DNA of 64,000 bases, taken from contig NZ_JAQIJT010000002.1 in assembly GCF_036946125.1 (NCBI RefSeq), forward strand, positions 1,982,001-2,046,000. Reading direction: 5' to 3'. This document shows positions 33,297 through 41,887 of this stretch, piece by piece. The position numbers and the translations under genes were made by a program. The DNA is from Sphingomonas adhaesiva (GTDB lineage: Bacteria; Pseudomonadota; Alphaproteobacteria; Sphingomonadales; Sphingomonadaceae). Every line of letters starts with the position of its first letter. Within the stretch, counting starts at the first letter, position 1. The notes beneath the pieces are model-generated. The model ran no database searches. It was not told where the DNA came from and saw only the letters and a program-made list of their open reading frames with translations.

Positions 33297-35207
33297 ATGG
33301 TTCGACCCGCCGTCATGGACGACAGCAGCGTCCCCTCTCCCACCGATCTGATCCGCGCCTATTGGGAGGAGGTGTGGAACCGGCGCCGTGCGGAGCTGAT
33401 CGGGCAATTGTGCCACGACCAGATCATCCGCCACGACCCCTCCTGCGTGAATGCGCTGAGCGCGGAGGCGCAGATCGCGCGCGTCCGCCAGCAAAGCGAG
33501 ATGCTGAACCCCCGCTTCACGCACGAGGTGCTGCTGGGGGACGATCGCTTCGTGTGCTCGGTGTGGAACATGACCACGACCCGGGGCGAGCGGGTCGATC
33601 TGTCGGGGATCGAGGTGTTCGAGGTGTCGGGCGGGCGCTTCAGCGACTGCTGGAACACGCCGTACAGCAAGGGCTTCTGGGCGCGCGCGGGAGAGGATCG
33701 CGACATCTTCCATCCGCGCGATCCGGTCGGCGGCGTGGGCGATGCGGACGGCACCGCAGAGGTCGCCAGCGCCTTCCTGACGGCCTGGGCGTCGCGTGAC
33801 GAGGCGCTGTTGCGCTCGACGCTGGGCGACGGCGCGATGCGGTATCGCACCGGCGAGGCGACCGCGGTCATGCCCGCCGATCTGCTCGACGATCCGGTGA
33901 CCGGCAGCGGCGCGCGCATCGCGTTCGACGCGCTGTTCGCACAGGGCGATCTGGCCTGCGCGGTGTGGAACCTGCATCCCGCGGACCCCGATGCGCGCGC
34001 GACCTGCGGGATCGACGTGGTCCGCGTCGCGGGCGGGCGCGTGGTCGAATGGTGGGCGCCGCCGCGCACCGCCGGTGCCTGGGGCCGCGACGGCGACGGC
34101 CAGGTGCCGGGCGACCTGCCCCCGCCCGTCATGCTCGCCTCGGTCGAGGAAATCGACGGACATTGGCTGCAGGCGGTGTTCCGGCACGCCGGGCTCGACC
34201 TGCCGCGCATCTCGATGGCGCGGATCGCTCCGCTGGGCCATGGCAACGTCAGCGACACGGTGCGGGTGGCGATCAACTATAACAAGCCCGTCGTGGACGA
34301 GCCGACGAGCGTCGTGTGCAAGTTCCACTCCCGCCATGAGGGGATGCGCGACCTGGTCGCCGCGATCGACCCGTATCGCGCCGAGGTGGAGGCGTATCGC
34401 CTGTTCGGCGACACGCCGCCGCTGCGTACGGCGCGCGCGTGGCACGTCGCCTGTTCCGGGGACGGTCACAGCGCCAATCTGGTGCTGGAGGATCTGGGCG
34501 CCTTCTGCACGCCGGGCGACCAGATCGCGGGTTGCTCGACGCAGGACGCCGCGGCGGTCGTTCATGAACTGGGCCGGCTGCACGCGCGTTTCTGGCGCGC
34601 ACCGGAGCTGACGCGGTGGCCGTGGATCGCGGCGAACCGCGCCGCCGCCCCCGGCACCCCCGACTTCTACGCTGTGGGGCTCCGGGTGTTCGAGGATCGC
34701 TATGCCGCGGACATGGGCCAGGAGGACATGGACATCATCCGCGCCTTCGCCGCCCTGCGGGCCGCATGGGGCGCGCACGATTATGGCCATGCGACGCTGA
34801 TCCACGCCGATCCGCGCGTCGACAACGTGATGTTCGACCGGCGCGGCGCCGCGCCGCTGGCGTATCTGATCGACTGGCAGATGGTGAGCCGCGGCGCACC
34901 CGCGATCGACCTGGCCTATTTCCTGACCGGCAGCCTGTCGGTCGAGGATCGGCGCGCGGTCGAGCGCGCGCTGATCGCGGACCATGCCGCGGCGATCGGC
35001 GCGATCGATCCGGCCTATACCCCGGCGCGTGCGGAGGCGGATTATCGCATCGCCGCCGCCAGCGGGCTGGCCGCCACCGTGGGGGCGGCGGCGGTGATGC
35101 CGGATACGCCGCACAATCGCGCGCTGCTGGTGACGCTGGCGCGCCGCAACGTGGCCGCGGTGCGCGACTGGGGCACCATCGAGGCGCTGGCCCGGGCCGG
35201 CGCGTAG
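33297..35207 (+). CDS. fusion of two SnoaL-like domains and an APH-type phosphotransferase
   Basis: 636-residue three-part protein. Residues ~14-128 and ~150-262 are two NTF2/SnoaL-like domains (AYWEEVWNRRR opening, then FEVSGGRFSDCWN; second copy ending VVRVAGGRVVEWWAPP). Residues ~285-600 form a kinase of the aminoglycoside/ecdysteroid-kinase-like superfamily. Its catalytic loop is H503-A-D505-PRVDN510-VMF, and the metal aspartate Asp526 is in LIDWQMVSRG. SnoaL domains bind or isomerise small hydrophobic molecules, so a role in phosphorylating a hydrophobic or polyketide-like compound is possible but inferred. No signal peptide. The GAGAGG site lies about ten bases before the ATG. Confidence 0.85.
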   Translation: MVRPAVMDDSSVPSPTDLIRAYWEEVWNRRRAELIGQLCHDQIIRHDPSCVNALSAEAQIARVRQQSEMLNPRFTHEVLLGDDRFVCSVWNMTTTRGERVDLSGIEVFEVSGGRFSDCWNTPYSKGFWARAGEDRDIFHPRDPVGGVGDADGTAEVASAFLTAWASRDEALLRSTLGDGAMRYRTGEATAVMPADLLDDPVTGSGARIAFDALFAQGDLACAVWNLHPADPDARATCGIDVVRVAGGRVVEWWAPPRTAGAWGRDGDGQVPGDLPPPVMLASVEEIDGHWLQAVFRHAGLDLPRISMARIAPLGHGNVSDTVRVAINYNKPVVDEPTSVVCKFHSRHEGMRDLVAAIDPYRAEVEAYRLFGDTPPLRTARAWHVACSGDGHSANLVLEDLGAFCTPGDQIAGCSTQDAAAVVHELGRLHARFWRAPELTRWPWIAANRAAAPGTPDFYAVGLRVFEDRYAADMGQEDMDIIRAFAALRAAWGAHDYGHATLIHADPRVDNVMFDRRGAAPLAYLIDWQMVSRGAPAIDLAYFLTGSLSVEDRRAVERALIADHAAAIGAIDPAYTPARAEADYRIAAASGLAATVGAAAVMPDTPHNRALLVTLARRNVAAVRDWGTIEALARAGA

Positions 35208-35314
35208 GCCGTGATGGCCCTTTCCCGGGCGCGCATGGCCTGATAGCGGCACCTCCGGACGTGGAAACGCGGCGGGGGGCCGCGACGCGCCGCGTGCCTG
35301 GGGGGAACTCATCC

Positions 35315-36001
35315 GTGCGCCGACGTCATCTGGTCTGGTCGATCCCCGCGCTGTTCGCCGCCGCGCCCGCGACGGCGCAGGTGGAGGACGACCAGCTGTG
35401 GGAGCAGGTCAATCTGAACGTGCCGCTGACGTCGGACGTGCGCGTCACGCTGGAGCAGATCGCGCGCTGGGGCGACCGGGCGGACGGGCTGAACCAGACC
35501 GAATATGGCGCGCTGCTGGGGTTCAGGGCGAACAGGACGTTCGAATTCGGCATCGGCTATCGCCGTGTCGGGCTGTTCAGCAACACCAGTCCCGACGTGC
35601 GGGAGAACCGGCTGCGCCAACAGGTCGTCGTCACGCACGGCCGCCTCTCCGGCCGGTTCCGCGTCGACGAGCGGTTCAACCCCGGCGGAAGCGAGGTGGG
35701 TTTCCGCGTCCGGCCGCTGGTGCGCTACAACCACCCGCTGGGGTCGAGGGGTTTCGCGCTGTTCGCCAGCCATGAAAGCTTCCTGATCCCCAACACCACC
35801 AGCTGGGGCCAGCGCGCCGGCTATGAGCGGATGCGCAACGTGCTGGGCGTGACGATCCCGTTCCTGCACCGCAAGGCGCTGCTCGACGCGGGCTACCTCA
35901 ACCAGTACCGGCTGGGTCTGGGCGGCCGTCGGCCGACGATGGAGCATACGCTGAGCCTGCAGCTGACGATCAACGCGCTGGGGCCGCTGCTCCACGATTG
36001 A
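35315..36001 (+). CDS. DUF2490 outer-membrane protein
   Basis: 228-residue secreted protein with a signal peptide ending TAQ, then VEDDQLWEQVNLNVPLTSDV, the hallmark opening of DUF2490. Alternating amphipathic strands (FEFGIGYRRVGLFSN, FRVRPLVRYNHPLG, FALFASHESFL) point to a small outer-membrane beta-barrel. Function unknown. The start is GTG at 35315, with GGGGGGAA about six bases upstream; no ATG is available. It follows the kinase fusion by 107 bases and may be independent. Confidence 0.85.
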   Translation: MRRRHLVWSIPALFAAAPATAQVEDDQLWEQVNLNVPLTSDVRVTLEQIARWGDRADGLNQTEYGALLGFRANRTFEFGIGYRRVGLFSNTSPDVRENRLRQQVVVTHGRLSGRFRVDERFNPGGSEVGFRVRPLVRYNHPLGSRGFALFASHESFLIPNTTSWGQRAGYERMRNVLGVTIPFLHRKALLDAGYLNQYRLGLGGRRPTMEHTLSLQLTINALGPLLHD

Positions 36002-36007
36002 GGCACG

Positions 36008-37279
36008 TCACGGCCGCGCGACGACCGCGCCGTTCTTCATCACCCAGCGCACCTGCCGCGTCGCCGCCATGTCGCGCAGCGGATCGCCCGCGACCGCGAC
36101 CAGATCGGCGAGCATCCCGGCGCGGATCGCACCGACGCGGTCGCCCACGCGCATCCACCGCGCATTGCCCGAGGTCGCGGCGAGCAGCACCTGCGCCGCC
36201 GGCATCCCCGCCGCCGCCATCAGCACCATCTCGCGCGCATTGTCGCCGTGCGCGTACACGCCGACGTCGCCCCCCATGCACATCGGCACGCGCTCGGCCA
36301 GCGCCAGGCGGAAACTATCCCGGCTGAGGCGCACCGCCGCGGGGGCCGGCTCCGCGCCGTTCCAGCCGCGATAGCGCGCGCTGGCCTCCGCGGCGGCGAG
36401 CGTCGGGCACAGCGCGATCCCCTTCGCCGCCATCGCGGCATAGATCGCGCGGGTGCCGCCATAGCCATGCTCGATCGTGTCGACCCCGGCGGCGACCGCG
36501 CGGCGCATCCCCTCCGGCGTGGAGGCATGGACCGCGACCGGGCGCCCGGCATCGTGCGCCGCCGCCACCGCGGCCTCGATCTCGCGCTGGCTCAGCGTCG
36601 CGCGGCTGTCCTCGCCGGGGCGCCAGCGGTAGTCGGCATAGAGCTTCACCCAGTCCGCCCCCGCCGCGATCTGACGACGGACGGCGGCGACCATCTGGTC
36701 GGGGCCGGACACCTCCTCCGCCCCCTGCGGCACTTCGACGCCCGGCTCGAACCCCTTGGGTCCGTAGGCGCCCAGCGCGACAATGGCGCGGGTCGCGACG
36801 TGCAGCCGGGGCCCCTCGACTACGCCCTGATCGATCGCCGATTTCAGCCCGACATCGGCATAGCCCGCCCCTTCCGTGCCCAGATCGCGCACCGTGGTGA
36901 ACCCGGCGCGCAGCGTGGCGCCCGCCTGCGCCACCGCGCGCGCGGTGCGCAGCGCCAGCGGCTCGTGCAGCACCTGATCGTCCCATGTCGCCTCGTCATA
37001 GGGGTGCAGGAACAGATGCGCATGCCCCTCGATCATGCCGGGCATCAGCGTGGTGCCGGCAAGCTCGATCACCTGCGCATCGGCGGGCGCGGCCGGAGAC
37101 GGGCCGACCGCGACGATGCGGTCGCCGCGCACCAGCACCTGCCACCCGACATGCGCCACGCCGTCGACCCCGTCGAACACCGCGGCGGGGCGCAGCAGCG
37201 TCACGCGGGGCTCCGGCGGGGGCACCGTTGCGCCGCCGAGCATCACCGCCGCAACAACCGTCAACCAGCGCATGGCCAT
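36008..37279 (-). CDS. secreted metal-dependent amidohydrolase
   Basis: 423-residue amidohydrolase-superfamily enzyme (imidazolonepropionase-like branch) with a signal peptide. The metal centre is readable: MIEGHAHLF (HxH), the carboxylated lysine in WVKLYADYRW, histidines in VAVHAST and TIEHGYGG, and the aspartate in MGGDVGVY. Family members hydrolyse Xaa-Pro or N-acyl amino acids. It starts MAMRWLTVV at 37279. It is divergent from penicillin acylase with 29 bases between start codons, so the two probably share control. It is distinct in sequence from the tandem pair at 45-47.6 kb. Confidence 0.88.
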   Translation of the reverse strand: MAMRWLTVVAAVMLGGATVPPPEPRVTLLRPAAVFDGVDGVAHVGWQVLVRGDRIVAVGPSPAAPADAQVIELAGTTLMPGMIEGHAHLFLHPYDEATWDDQVLHEPLALRTARAVAQAGATLRAGFTTVRDLGTEGAGYADVGLKSAIDQGVVEGPRLHVATRAIVALGAYGPKGFEPGVEVPQGAEEVSGPDQMVAAVRRQIAAGADWVKLYADYRWRPGEDSRATLSQREIEAAVAAAHDAGRPVAVHASTPEGMRRAVAAGVDTIEHGYGGTRAIYAAMAAKGIALCPTLAAAEASARYRGWNGAEPAPAAVRLSRDSFRLALAERVPMCMGGDVGVYAHGDNAREMVLMAAAGMPAAQVLLAATSGNARWMRVGDRVGAIRAGMLADLVAVAGDPLRDMAATRQVRWVMKNGAVVARP

Positions 37280-37308
37280 CCCGCCCCGTTTCGTCCTAGA
37301 CCCGCTGC

Positions 37309-39498
37309 ATGGATAGGCTTCTTCCCCGCGCACGCGATCCGCTGCTCCTGCTGGCGCTGCTCGCCACCACGGCGGCGGTCCCCGCCCCCGCCCCCGAAAC
37401 GGCACGCTGGCAGGCGCAGGCGGCGCGCGTGACGATCACGCGCGACGACTGGGGCATCCCGCATGTCCGCGGCAAAAGCGACGCGGATGCGGTGTTCGGG
37501 ATGATCTACGCGCAGGCGGAGGACGACTTTTCACGTATCGAGGCGAATTACCTGACCGCGCTGGGCCGCACCGCGGAGGCCGAGGGCGAAGAGGCGATCT
37601 GGGCCGACCTGCGCCAGCGGCTGTATGTCGATCCGGCGGAATTGCAGGCGCAATATGCCGCCAGCCCGGACTGGCTGCGCGCGCTGATGGACGCCTGGGC
37701 GGACGGGCTGAACTATTATCTGGCGACGCATCCGCAGACCCGCCCGCGCGTGCTCACCCGGTTCGAGCCGTGGATGGCGCTGAGCTTTACCGAGGGGAGC
37801 ATCGGCGGCGACATCGAGCGGATCGCGCTGTCCGACCTGAAGACCTTCTACGGCCGCCCGACACCCCCCACCCCGGAGGAGCGCGGCACCGTCCCGCGCG
37901 AGCCGTCGGGGTCGAACGGCATCGCCATCGCGCCGAAGCTGACGAGCGCGGGCCATGCGCTGCTGCTCATCAACCCGCACACCAGCTTCTACTTCCGCTC
38001 CGAGGCGCAGGTGACGAGCGACGCGGGGCTGAACGCTTATGGGGCGAGCACCTGGGGGCAGTTCTTCGTCTATCAGGGGTTCAACGCGCATGCCGGGTGG
38101 ATGCACACCTCGTCCACGGTCGACAACGTCGACCAGTTCGCAGAGGCCGTGACGCGGCGCGCGGGCGGCTGGGCCTATCGCTACGGCAAGGAGGTGCGCC
38201 CGGTCGAGGAGCGCGGCGTGACGCTGCGCTATCGCCGCGCCGACGGCAGCATGGCGGAACGCCGCTTCGCGACGTGGCGGACGCATCACGGGTCGATCGT
38301 CGCGGCGAAGGACGGGCGCTGGATCGCCACCGCGCTGATGTGGCGGCCCGTCCCGGCGCTGGAGCAGAGCTGGCTGCGCACGAAGGCGACCGACCTCGCG
38401 TCGTTCATGGCGATCGCCGAGCGCAAGGCGAATTCGTCCAACGACACGCTCTTCGCCGACGACAAGGGCGAGATCGCGTTCCTGATGCCGCAGTTCATGC
38501 CGGTGCGCGACGACCGCTTCGACTATACCCGCCCGGTCGACGGCAGCGATCCCGCGACCGACTGGCGCGGGCTGCACACGCTCGCCAGCCTGCCCAGCGT
38601 CGCCAATCCGCGCGTCGGCTGGGTCCACAACACCAACGACTGGCCGTGGAGCGCGGCCGGGCCGGACAGCCCCAAGGCGGCGGACTATCCGCGCTACATG
38701 GACCAGACCGGCGCCAATGCGCGCGGCGAACATGCGGACCTGTTGCTGACCGGCAAAACCGGCTGGACCGCGGAGCGGCTGCGCATCGCCGCCTACGATC
38801 CGTACCTGCCCGCCTTCGCGCATTTGCTGCCCGGCGTGGTGTCGGCGTGGCGCGCGCTGCCCGCGGGCGACCCGCGCCGCCGCGCGCTGGCGGCGCCGGT
38901 CGCGACGCTGGCCGGCTGGGACCATCGCTGGGGCTACGATTCGGTCGCGACCAGCCTCGCGGTGTTCTGGGGCGACGAGCTCTGGCGCGAGGTCGGCGAA
39001 TTCGCGCAGGCGGAACGGATGAACGTGCCCGATTATATCGCGACCCGCGTCACCCCAGCGGCGAAGCTGGCCGCGCTGGAGCGTGCGGTCGCGCGGCTGT
39101 CGCGCGATTTCGGGACGTGGCGGACGCCGTGGCGGGCGATCAACCGCTTCCAGCGGCTGGACGACGCGATCCAGCCGCATTTCGACGACCGCCGCCCCTC
39201 CACCCCGGTGCCCTTCACCTCGGCGCAATGGGGCAGCCTGGCCTCGTTCGGGGCGAAGCCATGGCCGGGGACGAAGCGCTATTACGGCACCAGCGGCAAC
39301 AGCTTCGTCGCGATCGTGGAGTTCGGGCAGCGCGTGACGGCCACCGCGGTGATGGCGGGCGGGCAGAGCGGCGACCCCGCCTCGCCGCATTTCGCCGATC
39401 AGGTCGACCGCTATGCCGACGGCCGCCTGCGTCCGGTCTATTTCCACCCCGACGAGCTGGCGGGGCACGTCGAGCGTACCTATCGACCCGGCGGCTGA
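37309..39498 (+). CDS. penicillin acylase family protein (Ntn hydrolase)
   Basis: 729-residue periplasmic amidase precursor. A signal-like N-terminus precedes VTITRDDWGIPHVRGKSDADAVFG, the usual start of the alpha subunit. The self-cleavage site and beta-subunit nucleophile are in PSGSNGIAIAP, with Ser202-Asn203 as the expected new N-terminus. Conserved INPHTSFYF and VHNTNDWPW follow. Relatives cleave acyl amides including acyl-homoserine lactones, aculeacin and beta-lactams; the substrate is not known here. The stop overlaps by one base an upstream in-frame ATG of the kinase gene (TGATG). Confidence 0.92.
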   Translation: MDRLLPRARDPLLLLALLATTAAVPAPAPETARWQAQAARVTITRDDWGIPHVRGKSDADAVFGMIYAQAEDDFSRIEANYLTALGRTAEAEGEEAIWADLRQRLYVDPAELQAQYAASPDWLRALMDAWADGLNYYLATHPQTRPRVLTRFEPWMALSFTEGSIGGDIERIALSDLKTFYGRPTPPTPEERGTVPREPSGSNGIAIAPKLTSAGHALLLINPHTSFYFRSEAQVTSDAGLNAYGASTWGQFFVYQGFNAHAGWMHTSSTVDNVDQFAEAVTRRAGGWAYRYGKEVRPVEERGVTLRYRRADGSMAERRFATWRTHHGSIVAAKDGRWIATALMWRPVPALEQSWLRTKATDLASFMAIAERKANSSNDTLFADDKGEIAFLMPQFMPVRDDRFDYTRPVDGSDPATDWRGLHTLASLPSVANPRVGWVHNTNDWPWSAAGPDSPKAADYPRYMDQTGANARGEHADLLLTGKTGWTAERLRIAAYDPYLPAFAHLLPGVVSAWRALPAGDPRRRALAAPVATLAGWDHRWGYDSVATSLAVFWGDELWREVGEFAQAERMNVPDYIATRVTPAAKLAALERAVARLSRDFGTWRTPWRAINRFQRLDDAIQPHFDDRRPSTPVPFTSAQWGSLASFGAKPWPGTKRYYGTSGNSFVAIVEFGQRVTATAVMAGGQSGDPASPHFADQVDRYADGRLRPVYFHPDELAGHVERTYRPGG

Positions 39499-39569
39499 TG
39501 ACGCGGGGCGCGGAACCTCCTATACCGATCGGCGTCTCCACCCGCAGGGGGCATCGCGCGAGACATGAC

Positions 39570-41591
39570 ATGGCCGATCCGGCGTCCCCGACCATCCCGA
39601 CCGCCCACGACCATATCCTGGCCGAGGGGGAGGCGCGGTTCCGCCAGATGGTGGATACGGTGCCGCAGATCGTCTGGATCGCGGATGCGCAGGGGCAGAT
39701 CGAGTTCCTGAACCAGCAGTTCACCGACTACACCGGCGCCAGCTATCGCTCCATGTCGCCGGCCGAGATCGCCGCGGCTTTCATCCACCCCGACGACGCG
39801 CCGCACGTGGTCGCCGCCTTCACCGCCGCGCTCGCCACCGGCACGCCGCATCATTGCGAGCATCGCATCCGCTCCGCCACGGGCGAATATCGCTGGTTCC
39901 TCGACCGCGCCAACCCGTACCGCGACCCCGCGACGGGCGAGATCACGCGCTGGTTCGGCTCGTCGGTCGACATCCACGACCGGAAGGCGGCGGAGGAGGC
40001 GCTGCGTCACTCCGCCTCGGTGCTGGAGGAGCGCGTGCTGGCGCGCACGCGCGAGCGCAACCTGCTCGCGACGATGATCGAAAACACCGACATGATGGTG
40101 ATGGCGGTCGATCTCGACTTCAACATCCTGGCGATCAACCTCGCCAATGCCGACGAATTCGAGCGCGTCTTCGGGGTGCGTCCGCGCACCGGCGACAACA
40201 TGCTGGCGCTGCTGGCCGACCAGCCCGAGCATCAGGCGGAGGTGCGCGCCGCCTGGCTGTGCGGCATGCGCAACGAGCCGGTGACGCTGATCGACGATTT
40301 CGGCGACCCCGACCGCGCGCGTCCCTATTATGCCATCAACCTGCATCCGCTGCGCGACGATCGGGGGCGGCAGGTCGGCGTCTACCAGTTCGTCACCGAC
40401 GTGACCGAGCGGCTGCGGCGCGACCATCAGCTCGCCGATGCGCAGGAGGCGTTGCGCCAGGCGCAGAAGATGGAGGCGATGGGCCAGCTGACGGGCGGCG
40501 TGGCGCACGATTTCAACAATTTGCTGACCCCGATCGTCGGCGTCCTCGACATGCTCGGGCGCAGGACCGCGAGCAGCGAGCGCGAGCAGCGGCTGATCGC
40601 GGGCGCGCTGCAATCGGCGGAGCGCGCAAAGACGCTGGTGCAACGCCTGCTCGCCTTCGCGCGCCGCCAGCCGCTCCAGCCGGTCGCGGTCGATCTGGCC
40701 GAGCTGGTCGCCGGCATGGGCGAGCTGATCGCGAGCACCACCGGGCCGCAGATCAACGTCGTCGTCGATGCGCCGTCGGGCCTCCCGCGCGCCAGCGCCG
40801 ATGCCAATCAGGTGGAAATGGCGCTGCTGAACCTGGTGGTGAATGCGCGCGACGCGATGCCCGCGGGCGGCACGCTGCGGATCGGCGTCGCGGAGGAAGC
40901 GGTGGGCGACGGCCACCGGGCCCGCCTGCCGCACGGGCGCTACCTGCGGCTGGGCGTGTCCGACAGCGGCACCGGGATGGATGCGGCGACGCTGGCGCGT
41001 GCGATCGAGCCGTTCTTCTCGACCAAGGGCGTCGGCAAGGGTACCGGGCTGGGCCTGTCGATGGTCCATGGGCTCGCGCTCCAGCTCGGCGGCACGCTGA
41101 CCATCGCGTCCGCACCCGGCGCCGGGACGCAGATCGAGCTGTGGCTGCCGCGCAGCGCGGCGGCGGACGCGCCGGTCGAGACGGTGGTGATCGCCGATCC
41201 GGCGACGCGCACCAGCGGCCGCGTGCTGCTGGTCGACGACGAGGAGCTGGTTCGGCTGAGCACCGCCGACATGCTCGCGGAGCTGGGCTATGACGTCGTC
41301 GAGGCATCGTCCGGAGAGGAGGCGTTGGGGCTGATCGAGCGCGGCGTGGCGTTCGACCTGCTGCTGACCGACCATCTGATGCCCGGGATCACCGGCGCGG
41401 AACTGGCCGCGCTGGTCCATGCGCGCCGGCCCGACGCGGGGGTGCTGCTGATCTCGGGCTATGCCGAAGGCGACGATCTGTCGCACGTCACGGCACGGCT
41501 GACGAAGCCGTTCCGCAAGGACGAGCTGGCCGCGGCGCTGGCACCGTTCGCGGCGGCGGCAGAGATGCTGGTGGCGACACCGCTGGTTTAG
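39570..41591 (+). CDS. soluble PAS-PAS hybrid histidine kinase with receiver domain
   Basis: 673-residue sensor kinase without transmembrane segments. Order: PAS 1 (~20-140, IVWIADAQGQIEFLNQQFTDYTG), PAS 2 (~165-285, AVDLDFNILAIN), HisKA with phospho-accepting His313 in GGVAHDFNNLLTP, HATPase with Asn427 (NLVVNARDAM), the G-boxes DSGTGM and GTGLGLSM, and a C-terminal receiver with Asp601 in LLTDHLMPG and Lys646. HDFNN kinases with a terminal receiver commonly feed general-stress or phosphorelay pathways. The ATG at 39570 is preferred. An upstream ATG at 39498, overlapping the acylase stop, is possible but its codons look non-coding. No cognate regulator is adjacent. Confidence 0.9.
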   Translation: MADPASPTIPTAHDHILAEGEARFRQMVDTVPQIVWIADAQGQIEFLNQQFTDYTGASYRSMSPAEIAAAFIHPDDAPHVVAAFTAALATGTPHHCEHRIRSATGEYRWFLDRANPYRDPATGEITRWFGSSVDIHDRKAAEEALRHSASVLEERVLARTRERNLLATMIENTDMMVMAVDLDFNILAINLANADEFERVFGVRPRTGDNMLALLADQPEHQAEVRAAWLCGMRNEPVTLIDDFGDPDRARPYYAINLHPLRDDRGRQVGVYQFVTDVTERLRRDHQLADAQEALRQAQKMEAMGQLTGGVAHDFNNLLTPIVGVLDMLGRRTASSEREQRLIAGALQSAERAKTLVQRLLAFARRQPLQPVAVDLAELVAGMGELIASTTGPQINVVVDAPSGLPRASADANQVEMALLNLVVNARDAMPAGGTLRIGVAEEAVGDGHRARLPHGRYLRLGVSDSGTGMDAATLARAIEPFFSTKGVGKGTGLGLSMVHGLALQLGGTLTIASAPGAGTQIELWLPRSAAADAPVETVVIADPATRTSGRVLLVDDEELVRLSTADMLAELGYDVVEASSGEEALGLIERGVAFDLLLTDHLMPGITGAELAALVHARRPDAGVLLISGYAEGDDLSHVTARLTKPFRKDELAAALAPFAAAAEMLVATPLV

Positions 41592-41629
41592 AGTTTGATC
41601 CACGCGGTGTGAACCGGCCAAAACCGCCA

Positions 41630-41809
41630 CCCCGGCGAAGGCGGGGCCTTTGCAAAGCAGGTGCAACGGCGTCGAGCCCACGCCGTGCTCCTGCGCAGGC
41701 AGGAGCCTCAGGTCACGCAGAACAACGCCTTATGGGACCTGCAACTCTGGGCTCCTGCCTTCGCAGGAGCACGGTGCAACCTTTTGCAAAGGCCCCGCCT
41801 TCGCCGGGG
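41630..41809 (+). repeat. family A intergenic element, copy 3 (best preserved)
   Basis: 180-bp element with perfect 27-base terminal inverted repeats (41630-41656 and 41783-41809; CCCCGGCGAAGGCGGGGCCT at the outer end). Inside are the two GCTCCTGC/GCAGGAGC hairpins and the conserved spacer. No coding capacity. Downstream (41810-41860) it is joined to a segment matching the outer arm of family-B copy 1. The 296-base gap 41592-41887 contains nothing else. Confidence 0.85.
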
Positions 41810-41887
41810 AACGGCGAATTTGTCAAGCGATCCACGACTTTCGCAGAGGTCTCGACTTGACCCGGGGTGACGAATGGAACCGCCCCC

